From NCBI RefSeq assembly GCF_021412625.1, contig NZ_JAKCFI010000002.1, positions 124,001 to 188,000 on the forward strand: a stretch of DNA of 64,000 nt. The letters are read 5' to 3'. Position 1 is the stretch's first letter. Each line of letters starts with the position of its first letter. The translations under genes were made by a program, and so were the position numbers. Source of the stretch: Myxococcus stipitatus. GTDB lineage: Bacteria > Myxococcota > Myxococcia > Myxococcales > Myxococcaceae. Shown here piece by piece: positions 8,695 to 16,596 of the stretch. The notes beneath the pieces are model-generated. The model worked only from the letters and a program-made list of their open reading frames with translations. It was not told the origin of the DNA and did no database searches.

Positions 8695-9297
8695 TCAGTC
8701 CGCCTTGCAGCTCACGTCGTTGTAGATGTTGCCCGGCTCGCCGCCGGAGAGCGGCACGTCGGTGTCGACGCCGCAGGCGCCGTCGCCAATCGCGACGCCG
8801 GCGTTGATGGAGGTGATGACCCAGGAGTCGCCGGCGGGGTCGTTGTCGACGTTGCCGACGGCGGAGGCGCCGAACTCACAGTTCGGGCAGTCGCCATCCA
8901 CGCCCATCGCCACGCCGCCCAGTCCGCCACCGCCGACCGGGGGGGTCTCGAAGCGGGCCTGGTCCTGGCCGATGCAGCCGTCGGCGGCCGTGCGCGCCGT
9001 GACCAGCTGCGCCGCGTTGCAGCCGTCCGCCAGGCCGTAGCTGTAGCGGTTGCCCGGCTCCGGATCGAAGCCGATGACCGTGAAGTCCGCGGAGTACTTG
9101 TCCTTCTCGCCGAAGAACGCCTTCTGGGCCGTGAAGATGGCCTTGAGGTTGGTCTTCGCCTCGGACTGCTTCGACTTCGCCTGGAAGCGGATGAAGTTCG
9201 GGATGGCGATGGCGGCCAGGATGCCGATGATGGCGACCACGATCATCAGCTCGATGAGGGTGAAGCCACCCTTCTTCTTCAGGAGACGGTTCAGCAT
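8695..9297 (-). CDS. pilA: PilA, type IVa major pilin
   Basis: 200-residue prepilin from the ATG at 9297. The leader MLNRLLKKKGG is basic and ends in Gly11; PilD should cleave before Phe12. The mature protein starts FTLIELMIVVAIIGILAAIA, with the conserved Glu at +5, the hydrophobic helix used for fibre packing. The globular head of about 160 residues has several Cys and a Gly-rich loop (VGGGGLGG). It closely resembles M. xanthus PilA in the helix (NFIRFQAKSKQSEAKTNLKA) and diverges in the head. It is transcribed from a sigma-54 promoter at 9351-9366 and followed by a hairpin. Confidence 0.96.
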   Translation of the reverse strand: MLNRLLKKKGGFTLIELMIVVAIIGILAAIAIPNFIRFQAKSKQSEAKTNLKAIFTAQKAFFGEKDKYSADFTVIGFDPEPGNRYSYGLADGCNAAQLVTARTAADGCIGQDQARFETPPVGGGGLGGVAMGVDGDCPNCEFGASAVGNVDNDPAGDSWVITSINAGVAIGDGACGVDTDVPLSGGEPGNIYNDVSCKAD

Positions 9298-9350
9298 GTC
9301 GGGAGTGCTCCGCAGGTGCAGAGGGGGGTTGAACGACAGCCCGAAGACAT

Positions 9351-9366
9351 AGCACGAAGGGTGCCA
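9351..9366 (-). promoter_or_regulatory. Sigma-54 (-24/-12) promoter of pilA
   Basis: The minus strand reads TGGCACCCTTCGTGCT. GG of the -24 element (9364-9365) and GC of the -12 element (9352-9353) are 10 bases apart, the required spacing. Transcription would start near 9340, leaving a leader of about 43 nt before the pilA ATG. This fits the known dependence of myxobacterial pilA on PilR and sigma-54. Confidence 0.8.
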
Positions 9367-9451
9367 CCGCCAACAGGCGCGCCAACCCGACGATTTCCCG
9401 TGACCTCGGCCCGCATGGAGCGCCCGGTCGCCCTCCGGGCTGCCAAATTTT

Positions 9452-9466
9452 GTCACCGCGCCTGAC
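9452..9466. promoter_or_regulatory. Possible PilR enhancer site
   Basis: The inverted repeat GTCA-N7-TGAC is centred about 119 bp upstream of the predicted pilA start site, a usual distance for a sigma-54 activator. It lies beside an A/T-rich patch (AAATTTTG) that stands out in this GC-rich DNA. The short half-sites make this tentative. Confidence 0.3.
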
Positions 9467-9484
9467 GGAAATCGTCGATCAGCG

Positions 9485-10645
9485 ATGATGTCCTCCCCTG
9501 TATCCGAGGCTAGGATACGCGGCTCCGTGACGGACTCCTCCCTCGTGCCGGGCTGGGCCGGGCCCTTGTTCACCGCCTTCCTGCTGGTGCTCGGCCTGTG
9601 TATCGGCAGCTTCCTCAATGTCGTCATCGCCCGCGTGCCGGAAGGGCTGAGCATTGTCCATCCTGGCTCGCGCTGCCCCCGGTGCGGGCACGTGCTCGCG
9701 TGGTACGAGAACATCCCCGTCCTCTCCTGGCTCGCGCTGAGGGGACGCTGCCGTGGCTGCCGCGAGCCCATCTCCGCGCGCTACGTCCTGGTGGAGCTGC
9801 TCACCGGGTTGTTGTTCCTCGCGTGCCTGCGCCGCTTCGGCTGGACGTACGACCTGGTGCCCGCGCTGGTGCTCGTCTCGTTCCTGATTCCGCTGACGTT
9901 CATCGACCTGGCGTGGTGGCTGCTGCCGTTCTCCCTGACGATTCCAGGCATCGCCGCGGGGCTGCTCCTCGCCGTGCCCAGGGGCGCGGACGCGGTCGTG
10001 GACGCGACCCTGGGGGCCGTCATCGGCTTCCTCGTCTTCCGCGTGATGGAGTACGTGGGATGGAAGGCCTTCAAGAAGGAGGCGCTCGGCGGCGGTGACA
10101 AGTACCTGGTGGCGCTCCTCGGAGCGTTCCTCTCGTGGCGCTCGCTGCTCGGCATCCTCTTCCTCTCCTCCATCCAGGGCGCGCTGGTGGGGCTCGCCAT
10201 GATGGCCCTCACGGGACGTGCGGGGCCGGCGGCTTCACCCGCCCCCTCCGAGCCCGCGCAGATTCCTCCTCCGACGGAAGGGGGGACTGGGTCCGAAGCT
10301 ACACCCGCGGGCGCAGCCCCTGCGGAGGCGGCGGCGCCCGGCGAAAAGGATGCGCTTCCCCTGGACGCGGAAGAGCCCGAGAGCACGATGACGTGGGAGT
10401 TCACGAAGCCCGGGATTCCGCTCTGGAAGCGGCTCCTCCTGGTGCCCGTGTGCCTCCTGATACAGCCGATTCCCGACGCGGTGCTGGACGAGAGCGGCGA
10501 GGAGGAGGAGTGGGTGCCGGGCACCACGAACATCCCGTTCGGGCCGTGGCTGGCGTTGGCGGGGCTGGAGCTGTTGTTGATCGGCCCGTGGCTGGCGCGC
10601 GTCCTGCCGATGGGCTTCGGGCTGCTGCTGGGAGGCGCGCCGTGA
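9485..10645 (+). CDS. pilD: PilD, prepilin peptidase / N-methyltransferase
   Basis: 386-residue multi-pass membrane enzyme that cleaves the prepilin leader and methylates the new N-terminus. The cytoplasmic zinc-type domain has Cys64-x2-Cys67 and Cys89-x2-Cys92. The two catalytic aspartates are Asp141 (FIDLAWWLLP) and Asp205 (GGGDKYL). A Pro/Ala/Glu-rich, probably disordered insertion at about residues 245-320 makes it longer than the usual ~290 residues. Tandem ATG codons at 9485 and 9488 are both possible starts. It is divergent from pilA, so promoters for both must lie in the 187-bp gap. Confidence 0.93.
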   Translation: MMSSPVSEARIRGSVTDSSLVPGWAGPLFTAFLLVLGLCIGSFLNVVIARVPEGLSIVHPGSRCPRCGHVLAWYENIPVLSWLALRGRCRGCREPISARYVLVELLTGLLFLACLRRFGWTYDLVPALVLVSFLIPLTFIDLAWWLLPFSLTIPGIAAGLLLAVPRGADAVVDATLGAVIGFLVFRVMEYVGWKAFKKEALGGGDKYLVALLGAFLSWRSLLGILFLSSIQGALVGLAMMALTGRAGPAASPAPSEPAQIPPPTEGGTGSEATPAGAAPAEAAAPGEKDALPLDAEEPESTMTWEFTKPGIPLWKRLLLVPVCLLIQPIPDAVLDESGEEEEWVPGTTNIPFGPWLALAGLELLLIGPWLARVLPMGFGLLLGGAP

Positions 10646-10661
10646 CGCGCGCGCGGCCCCG

Positions 10662-11786
10662 GTGAAGTGGCGCATCGCCAGCGTGGCCTTCCTGCTGGGC
10701 TCGTTGTGCACGGGGCTCTCGTGGTTGTCGCTCCAGCCCGTGCTCATCCGCCTGCTCGAGGTGGGGCGCCGCCTGGCCGCGCCGGGCTCGCCGGAGTCGG
10801 AGGTGTTGACCCAGGTCCGGGGCTTCCTGCCGCTCGCGCTGGGATTGGACCTGGTGGCCCTCACGCTGCTGGCCTACCTCGTCCTCGATTTGACGGTGGG
10901 CCGCCCGCTGCGCTCCACGGAGGCCGTCGTCGAGCAGTTGGGCCGGCTGGAGCTGGACCCGAACCAGCTCGTGCCCACGCAGGGCGGGCCCCTGTTGTCG
11001 CGGATGCAGCGCGCGCTCCAGCGGTTGGCGGAGGCGCTGCGCGCGGAGCAGGTCCTCACGCGCACGCAGATGGCGTCCCTGCGCGAGACGAACGACCGGT
11101 TGTCGAGGGCGCAGACGGAGCTCGTCGCCGCGGAGCGGCTGGCCACCGTCGGCCGGTTGGCGGCGGGGGTGGCGCACGAGGTGGGCAACCCGCTGGCGGG
11201 CATCCTGGGCTACCTGTCCCTGGCGCGGATGAAGGCGCCCTCGCCGGAGCTGAAGGACTACCTGGAGCGCATCGACCAGGAGGTGCAGCGCATCGACCGC
11301 ATCGTCCGGGGGCTCCTGGACCTGGGACGTCCGGAGACGTCCTCGCCCATGCCCGTGGAGGTGGGGACGGTGGTGGAGACGTGCGTCCGGTTGGTGCGCG
11401 CCGCGCCGGAGCTCACGGGCGTCACGGTGGCGCTCGACCTGGAGCCCGGCGTGGTGGCGCGGGCGGAGACGGGGCCCCTGTCGCAGATCCTCATCAACCT
11501 GTTGCTCAACGCGGCGCAGGCGATGGGCGGGCAGGGGCGGGTGGAGGTCCTGTCGCGTCGCGCCGGGGACGTCGTCCAGGTCCTGGTCGTGGACGCGGGC
11601 CCGGGCATCTCCTCGGAGGTGATGGCCCGGCTCTTCGAGCCGTTCTTCACGACGAAGGGCAGGCAGGGGACCGGGCTGGGGCTCGCCGTGTCGCAGCGGC
11701 TCGCCCGGGGCATGGGGGGGAGTCTGGCGGCGGAGAACGTCGCGGAGGGTGGTGCCCGCTTCACGGTGACGTTGCCCGGGGTGTGA
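10662..11786 (+). CDS. pilS2: PilS2, membrane sensor histidine kinase
   Basis: 374 residues from a GTG at 10662. Two hydrophobic segments (about 5-25 and 55-76) enclose only ~30 residues, so there is little room for a periplasmic sensor. A HAMP-like linker and a coiled coil follow. The H-box GVAHEVGNPLAGIL carries the phospho-accepting His172; an N-box (LINLLLNAAQAMGG) and G boxes (DAGPGIS, GTGLGLAV) complete the ATPase domain. The cognate regulator pilR2 lies immediately downstream. The name follows the M. xanthus order pilD-S2-R2. Confidence 0.88.
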   Translation: MKWRIASVAFLLGSLCTGLSWLSLQPVLIRLLEVGRRLAAPGSPESEVLTQVRGFLPLALGLDLVALTLLAYLVLDLTVGRPLRSTEAVVEQLGRLELDPNQLVPTQGGPLLSRMQRALQRLAEALRAEQVLTRTQMASLRETNDRLSRAQTELVAAERLATVGRLAAGVAHEVGNPLAGILGYLSLARMKAPSPELKDYLERIDQEVQRIDRIVRGLLDLGRPETSSPMPVEVGTVVETCVRLVRAAPELTGVTVALDLEPGVVARAETGPLSQILINLLLNAAQAMGGQGRVEVLSRRAGDVVQVLVVDAGPGISSEVMARLFEPFFTTKGRQGTGLGLAVSQRLARGMGGSLAAENVAEGGARFTVTLPGV

Positions 11787-11874
11787 GCGGGCCGGACGCG
11801 GGGCCCGTGCGGGTTCTTCCGGCCAGAAGCTGTCGCGGGGCGTGTCGCTGGGGGATGATACGGGGGAGAACGTC

Positions 11875-13299
11875 ATGCCCCTGTTCCGCTCCATCCTCGT
11901 CGCCGACGACGAGCCCTCCATCCGTCACATCCTCACGCTGGTGCTGACCGACCGGGGCTACGACGTCCGCGCCGTGGCGGATGGAGACGAGGCCCTCAAG
12001 GAGCTGGCCGCGCGCGACTACGACGTGTTGCTGTGTGACGTGCGCATGCCGCGCAAGGACGGGCTGGCCGTGCTGCGCGAGGCGCGCGGCGCGCACCCCG
12101 GCCTGACGGTGGTGGTGATGAGCGCGTACGGTTCGCAGGAGCAGGCCCTGGAGGCCGTGTCCGCGGGCGCGTACGACTACGTCCAGAAACCGTTCAAGCC
12201 CGAGGAGATCGTCTTCGTCCTGCGCAAGGCCGAGGAGCGCGAGCGGCTGGTGCGCGAGAACCGGCGCCTCAAGGAGGCGGGCCTCCCCTCCACGGCGCGG
12301 GGCCACATCCTGGGGGAGAGCGCGGCGCTCCAGGCCGTGTTGAAGCAGGTGGCGCGGCTGGCGCCCGTGGACACCACGGTGCTCATCAGCGGCGAGAGCG
12401 GCACGGGCAAGGAGCTCATCGCCCGCGAGCTGCATGCCCGCAGCCCCCGCGCGGCGCTGCCGTTCGTGGCCGTCAACTGCGGCGCCATCCCCGGTGGCCT
12501 CATCGAGAGCGAGCTGTTCGGTCACGCCAAGGGCGCCTTCACCGACGCGCGCTCCGCCAAGCGCGGCCTCTTCGCCGAGGCCGATGGCGGGACGCTCTTC
12601 CTCGACGAGGTGGGCGAGCTGCCGTTGCCCGCACAGGTGAAGCTGCTGCGGGTGCTGCAGGAAGGGGAGATCCGCCCGGTGGGAGAGAGCAGGGTGGAGA
12701 AGGTCGACGTGCGCGTGGTGGCCGCCACGCTGCGCGACCTGGGGCGCCTGGTGGAGAAGGGCGAGTTCCGGGAGGACTTGTACTATCGCCTCAACGTGGT
12801 GAACGTGCGCATGCCGCCGCTGCGCGAGCGCCGCGAGGACGTGTCCCTGCTGGCGCGCGCCTTCCTCCACCGCTTCAACAAGGAGCTCAACCGCGAGCCT
12901 CCGGTCGAGGGGCTCACCGCGGACGCGGAGGCGTTGATGGCCGCGTACGCGTGGCCCGGCAACGTGCGTGAGCTCGAGAACGCGATGGAGCGGGCGGTGC
13001 TGCTCGCGGATGGCCCGCACATCCTCCCCGCCAACCTGCCCGAACGGTTGTGGGCCGCGCCCGCCCCCGGGTCCGCGGCGACTGGGCCCGGGGGCTCGGC
13101 GGTGCCACAGGCTGGTACCGACCTGTCGCTCAAGCGCGCGATCCGCGACCTCGAGGAGTCCTACATCCGGGCGGCGCTCCGTCGGACGAAGGGGAACCGC
13201 ACCCGGGCGGCCGAGGTGCTGGACATCAGTCACCGCGCGTTGCTGTACAAGATCAAGGAGTACGGCATCGACCCGGACGCGGAGGCGGAGCGGGGGTAG
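11875..13299 (+). CDS. pilR2: PilR2, sigma-54 response regulator with GAFTDA loop
   Basis: 474 residues from the ATG at 11875, preceded by GGGGGAGAA; an upstream GTG at 11842 is less likely. The receiver domain has the acidic pocket ADDE and phosphorylation site Asp55 (LCDVRMP). The AAA+ domain has Walker A GESGTGKE and Walker B LFLDEVGE, and the C-terminus has a Fis-type helix-turn-helix. The sigma-54 contact loop at 220-225 reads GAFTDA rather than GAFTGA, with Asp224 in place of Gly. It pairs with PilS2 just upstream. Promoter targets are not visible. Confidence 0.88.
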   Translation: MPLFRSILVADDEPSIRHILTLVLTDRGYDVRAVADGDEALKELAARDYDVLLCDVRMPRKDGLAVLREARGAHPGLTVVVMSAYGSQEQALEAVSAGAYDYVQKPFKPEEIVFVLRKAEERERLVRENRRLKEAGLPSTARGHILGESAALQAVLKQVARLAPVDTTVLISGESGTGKELIARELHARSPRAALPFVAVNCGAIPGGLIESELFGHAKGAFTDARSAKRGLFAEADGGTLFLDEVGELPLPAQVKLLRVLQEGEIRPVGESRVEKVDVRVVAATLRDLGRLVEKGEFREDLYYRLNVVNVRMPPLRERREDVSLLARAFLHRFNKELNREPPVEGLTADAEALMAAYAWPGNVRELENAMERAVLLADGPHILPANLPERLWAAPAPGSAATGPGGSAVPQAGTDLSLKRAIRDLEESYIRAALRRTKGNRTRAAEVLDISHRALLYKIKEYGIDPDAEAERG

Positions 13300-13312
13300 G
13301 GGTGGAACCATC

Positions 13313-13345
13313 GCCCCGGCCGGATTGACGGAACGCGTCCGGGGC
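13313..13345 (+). terminator. Hairpin after pilR2
   Basis: GCCCCGG (13313-13319) pairs with CCGGGGC (13339-13345) across a long 19-base loop, 14 bases after the pilR2 stop. It could separate pilD-S2-R2 from pilMNOPQ, but the loop is long and no U-run follows. Confidence 0.35.
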
Positions 13346-13495
13346 CGGAAAATCGGGCCTCCGCGACCGTGTGGGGGGCCCGGCGCAGTACCAACGCAGG
13401 GGTCCCGGCCGAACGGAGAGCAGGCGGGCTCCAGGCACTTTTTAGGAGGGGTTGACGGCCAGTGCTACGCTGGTCGCCTCTCGACGGAGTCAAGC

Positions 13496-14578
13496 ATGGC
13501 GAAGGGCAAACTGGCACTCGGCCTGGATATCGGATCGACCTCGATCAAGATGATTCTCCTCAAGGAGCAGCGCAAGCGTGGCGAGGTCGGCTTCGCGTTG
13601 CAGAGCTTCGGCATGAAGCCGCTGCCCCCGGAGGCCATCGTCGACGGCGCGCTGATGAACTCCACGGCCATCGTGCAGGCCGTGCAGGAGCTGATGTCCG
13701 AGCTGAAGGTGAAGGGCAAGGAGGTCGCCATCGGCGTGTCCGGCCACTCGGTCATCATCAAGAAGATCCAGATGCCCCGCATGTCCCAGGAGGAGCTCGA
13801 GGAGAGCATCCAGTGGGAGGCGGAGCAGTACATCCCGTTCGATGTGAAGGACGTGAACATCGACACGCAGATCCTCGACGGCGGCGGCAACGACGCCACC
13901 GGACAGATGGACGTGCTGCTGGTGGCCGCCAAGAAGGACATGATCAACGACTACACCACGGTGGTCTCCGAGGCGGGGCTCGCCCCGGTGGTGGTGGACG
14001 TGGACGCCTTCGCGGTCCAGAACATGTTCTCCGTCAACTACGACCTCCCGGAGAAGGAGACCGTGGTGCTCATCAACGCGGGCGCCTCGGTGGTGAACAT
14101 CAACATCATCGCCAGCGGCGTGACGGTGTTCACGCGCGACGTCACCATCGGTGGCAACCAGTTCACCGAGGAGATCCAGAAGCAGCTCAACGTCTCCTAC
14201 GAGGAGGCGGAGGCCCTGAAGATCGGCGGCAACCGCGCGGACGCGGACGCCGTGGTCCCCCAGGAGGTCGAGCGCGTGCTCTCCAGCGTCGCCGAACAGG
14301 TGGCCGGAGAGATCCAGCGCTCGCTGGACTTCTACGCGGGCACGGCGGCGGATTCGAACTTCACCAAGGTCTACCTGTCGGGTGGCACGGCGAAGATTCC
14401 CGCCCTGTTCAAGACGATTGAAGCGCGCACCGGCGTGCCGGTGGAGATCCTCAACCCCTTCCGCAAGATTGAAGTGGACAACCGCAAGTTCGACCCCGCG
14501 TTCATCATGGACGTGGCGCCCATGGCCGCGGTGGCCGTGGGCCTGGCGCTCCGGCGTCCTGGCGACAAGCTGGCCTAG
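13496..14578 (+). CDS. pilM: PilM, actin-like cytoplasmic pilus protein
   Basis: 360 residues from the ATG at 13496 with a GGAG 5-8 bases upstream. It has an actin/FtsA-like ATPase fold: phosphate-1 loop GLDIGSTSIK, a second acidic strand with INAGASVVN, and the adenosine motif LSGGTAKIP. PilM binds the N-terminal INLLP segment of PilN at the inner face of the membrane and links the motor ATPases to the alignment complex. It heads the pilM-N-O-P-Q series. The preceding 196 bp has a TTGACG hexamer at 13452 but no convincing -10 partner. Confidence 0.95.
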   Translation: MAKGKLALGLDIGSTSIKMILLKEQRKRGEVGFALQSFGMKPLPPEAIVDGALMNSTAIVQAVQELMSELKVKGKEVAIGVSGHSVIIKKIQMPRMSQEELEESIQWEAEQYIPFDVKDVNIDTQILDGGGNDATGQMDVLLVAAKKDMINDYTTVVSEAGLAPVVVDVDAFAVQNMFSVNYDLPEKETVVLINAGASVVNINIIASGVTVFTRDVTIGGNQFTEEIQKQLNVSYEEAEALKIGGNRADADAVVPQEVERVLSSVAEQVAGEIQRSLDFYAGTAADSNFTKVYLSGGTAKIPALFKTIEARTGVPVEILNPFRKIEVDNRKFDPAFIMDVAPMAAVAVGLALRRPGDKLA

Positions 14579-14605
14579 CCCGTCCACCTTCAGGAGACGA
14601 CGCAC

Positions 14606-15283
14606 ATGATGATTCGCATCAACCTGCTTCCCGTCCGGAAGGTCCAGACCCAGCAGAAGGGTCGCAAGGTCCTCATCCTCTTCGCGCTGGTCCTCATCGG
14701 CGCCGGAGTGGGCAACTACATGTGGTACGACAAGCGCGCCAGCGAGTACGAGGCCAACTCCCGGGCCATCGCGAGCACGCGCGCGGAGATCGCCAAGCTG
14801 GAGAAGGTCATCGGCGAGGTGCGCAACATCAACACCCGCAAGACCGAGGTCGAGAAGAAGCTGGCGGTGCTGGACTCGCTGCGCAAGGGGCGCAACGGCC
14901 CGGTGCGGATGATGGACGCGCTGGCGTCCGCCATGCCGAAGAAGGTCTGGGTGACGACCTTCAACGAATCCAAGAGCTCGGTGGCCATCGACGGCTCGGC
15001 CGTCAGCCACGACGAGGTCGCCGAATTCATGCGCGGCCTCAACGGCGTGGTGTGGACCCCGAAGGGCCTGGGGCGCCTGGTGGATCAGCGTCGTGAGGCG
15101 AAGACCTCGCGCGTCGAGTTGCTGACGGCGGAGGCCACCATCGAGGAGTTCCCCTCGGCGCAGGTCACCCCGTTCTTCACCAACATCGACTTGAACAGCG
15201 CGGTGCAGACGAAGTCGAAGGCGGTCGGCCTGCCGTCCCTCGTCGACTTCAAGATCACCCTCACCGCGAACTACGCCATCTGA
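14606..15283 (+). CDS. pilN: PilN, inner-membrane alignment protein
   Basis: 225 residues from an ATG preceded by CAGGAG. The short cytoplasmic tail MMIRINLLP carries the PilM-binding motif; one membrane span (about 21-40) and a periplasmic coiled coil plus ferredoxin-like domain follow. PilN dimerises with PilO and connects PilM to the PilP/PilQ outer-membrane assembly. It lies 27 bases after pilM and 14 bases before pilO, consistent with one operon. Confidence 0.95.
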   Translation: MMIRINLLPVRKVQTQQKGRKVLILFALVLIGAGVGNYMWYDKRASEYEANSRAIASTRAEIAKLEKVIGEVRNINTRKTEVEKKLAVLDSLRKGRNGPVRMMDALASAMPKKVWVTTFNESKSSVAIDGSAVSHDEVAEFMRGLNGVVWTPKGLGRLVDQRREAKTSRVELLTAEATIEEFPSAQVTPFFTNIDLNSAVQTKSKAVGLPSLVDFKITLTANYAI

Positions 15284-15297
15284 CCGGGGCCCACGCC

Positions 15298-15933
15298 ATG
15301 GACAAGTACCTGGACCAATTCATCAAGGCACCCCCGGCGACGAAGTTCGGGGGCCTGGCCATCGTCGTCGTGCTGATGACCGTCGCCAACTACTTCCTCC
15401 TCGTCAAGCCGACCGAGGAGAGCATCGAGCGGCAGGTGAAGGAGCGTCAGCGGCTGGATGACGACTTCGCGGAGAAGAGCGAGATCGCCCAGAACCTCAA
15501 CGAGCGCCGTCGCGAGATGGACGTGCTGGAGCAGAAGCTCAACGAGGCGCTGACCGAGCTGCCGGAGAAGAAGGACATCGAGGAGCTGCTCGCGCAGATC
15601 AACGACATCGGGAAGAAGAGCGGCCTGGAGATCGCCCAGGTCAAGCCCGAGAAGGAGTTCGTCGGCGGTGGCGACTTCTTCGCCCGCATCCCCATCCAGA
15701 TGACGGTGAGCGGCAACTACCACGAGATCGCCATGTTCCTGCAGGAGATGGCGAACATGCGCCGCATCGTGAACGTCAACAACATCAAGCTGGGCACGCC
15801 CACCCTCAAGAACGAGAAGGTGGTGCTGCAGAGCAGCTTCCTGGCGACGACTTTCCGGTTCGTCGAGGTCAAGGCCGACGCGCAGCCCGACCCCAAGGCC
15901 AAGTCCAAGTCCAAGGCGAAGACCCAGAACTAG
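15298..15933 (+). CDS. pilO: PilO, inner-membrane alignment protein
   Basis: 211 residues. One membrane span near the N-terminus (about 18-37) is followed by a charged coiled coil (about 40-105) and a periplasmic ferredoxin-like domain. The C-terminus ends in a Lys/Ser-rich tail. It is the partner of PilN in the T4P alignment subcomplex. The size and position between pilN and pilP support the call. Confidence 0.93.
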   Translation: MDKYLDQFIKAPPATKFGGLAIVVVLMTVANYFLLVKPTEESIERQVKERQRLDDDFAEKSEIAQNLNERRREMDVLEQKLNEALTELPEKKDIEELLAQINDIGKKSGLEIAQVKPEKEFVGGGDFFARIPIQMTVSGNYHEIAMFLQEMANMRRIVNVNNIKLGTPTLKNEKVVLQSSFLATTFRFVEVKADAQPDPKAKSKSKAKTQN

Positions 15934-15976
15934 AAACTTGATCCGTCCGGAAAGTAGGGCGACAAGGGGATTGAGG

Positions 15977-16540
15977 ATGAAGATGTTCAAGGCCACCATG
16001 ACGATCGCCGCGCTCGCGCTGACGCTCGCCGCCTGCGACGAGGCGTCCGCGCCTCCACGCAAGGCGCCGCCGCCCAAGCGCGCCGCCCCCGCGTCGGAGA
16101 CCACTCCGACGCCGGTGGATGCCGCGGCCGTGGCGCCGTACGTGTACACGTACAACCCGGTGGGCAAGCGCGACCCGTTCCGCAGCCCGCTGGAGGAGCT
16201 GGGGCCGGTCTCCCAGGCCAACCCGGTGACGGCGTGCACCGAGCCGCTATGCGCCTTCGACCTGGACCAGCTGAAGCTGGTCGCGGTCGTCACGGGCGAC
16301 GCCAATCCGATTGCCATGGTCGAGGACCCCCTGGGGCGCGGGCACATCGTGCGCCGCAACACCCGCGTGGGTCGCCAGGGCGGCAAGGTCACCCAGATTC
16401 TCCGCGACTCGCTGACGGTGACCGAGGTGTTCTCGGGCAACGGCGAGATCATCAAGAATCCGGTGACCCTGCAGCTCAAGGCGGACGACCGACAGGACCC
16501 GACGTACAACCTGATGACCGGTAAGAACTACGGGGAGTAG
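15977..16540 (+). CDS. pilP: PilP, pilotin-like inner-membrane lipoprotein
   Basis: 187 residues from the ATG at 15977, just after AGGGGATTGAGG; the in-frame TTG at 15938 lacks such a site. A lipoprotein signal ends in the lipobox LAAC (Cys20). A Pro/Ala-rich flexible segment precedes a compact C-terminal beta domain with the typical GKRDPFRSP motif. PilP bridges PilN/PilO in the inner membrane to the N0 domain of PilQ. Confidence 0.94.
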   Translation: MKMFKATMTIAALALTLAACDEASAPPRKAPPPKRAAPASETTPTPVDAAAVAPYVYTYNPVGKRDPFRSPLEELGPVSQANPVTACTEPLCAFDLDQLKLVAVVTGDANPIAMVEDPLGRGHIVRRNTRVGRQGGKVTQILRDSLTVTEVFSGNGEIIKNPVTLQLKADDRQDPTYNLMTGKNYGE

Positions 16541-16596
16541 CGCCCCTTAGGCGCGCCCGCGGGCGGCAGCCCGCTTCCAACTTGGTGAGGGGACGC

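Noticed and set aside
983-9370. GGCGGTGG (983-990) and CCACCGCC near 9363-9370 as inversion-generating repeats
   Set aside because: Only 8 bases, expected by chance in such GC-rich DNA.
15938-15977. TTG at 15938 as the PilP start
   Set aside because: A lipoprotein signal with basic start begins at the ATG at 15977, which has a good ribosome site.
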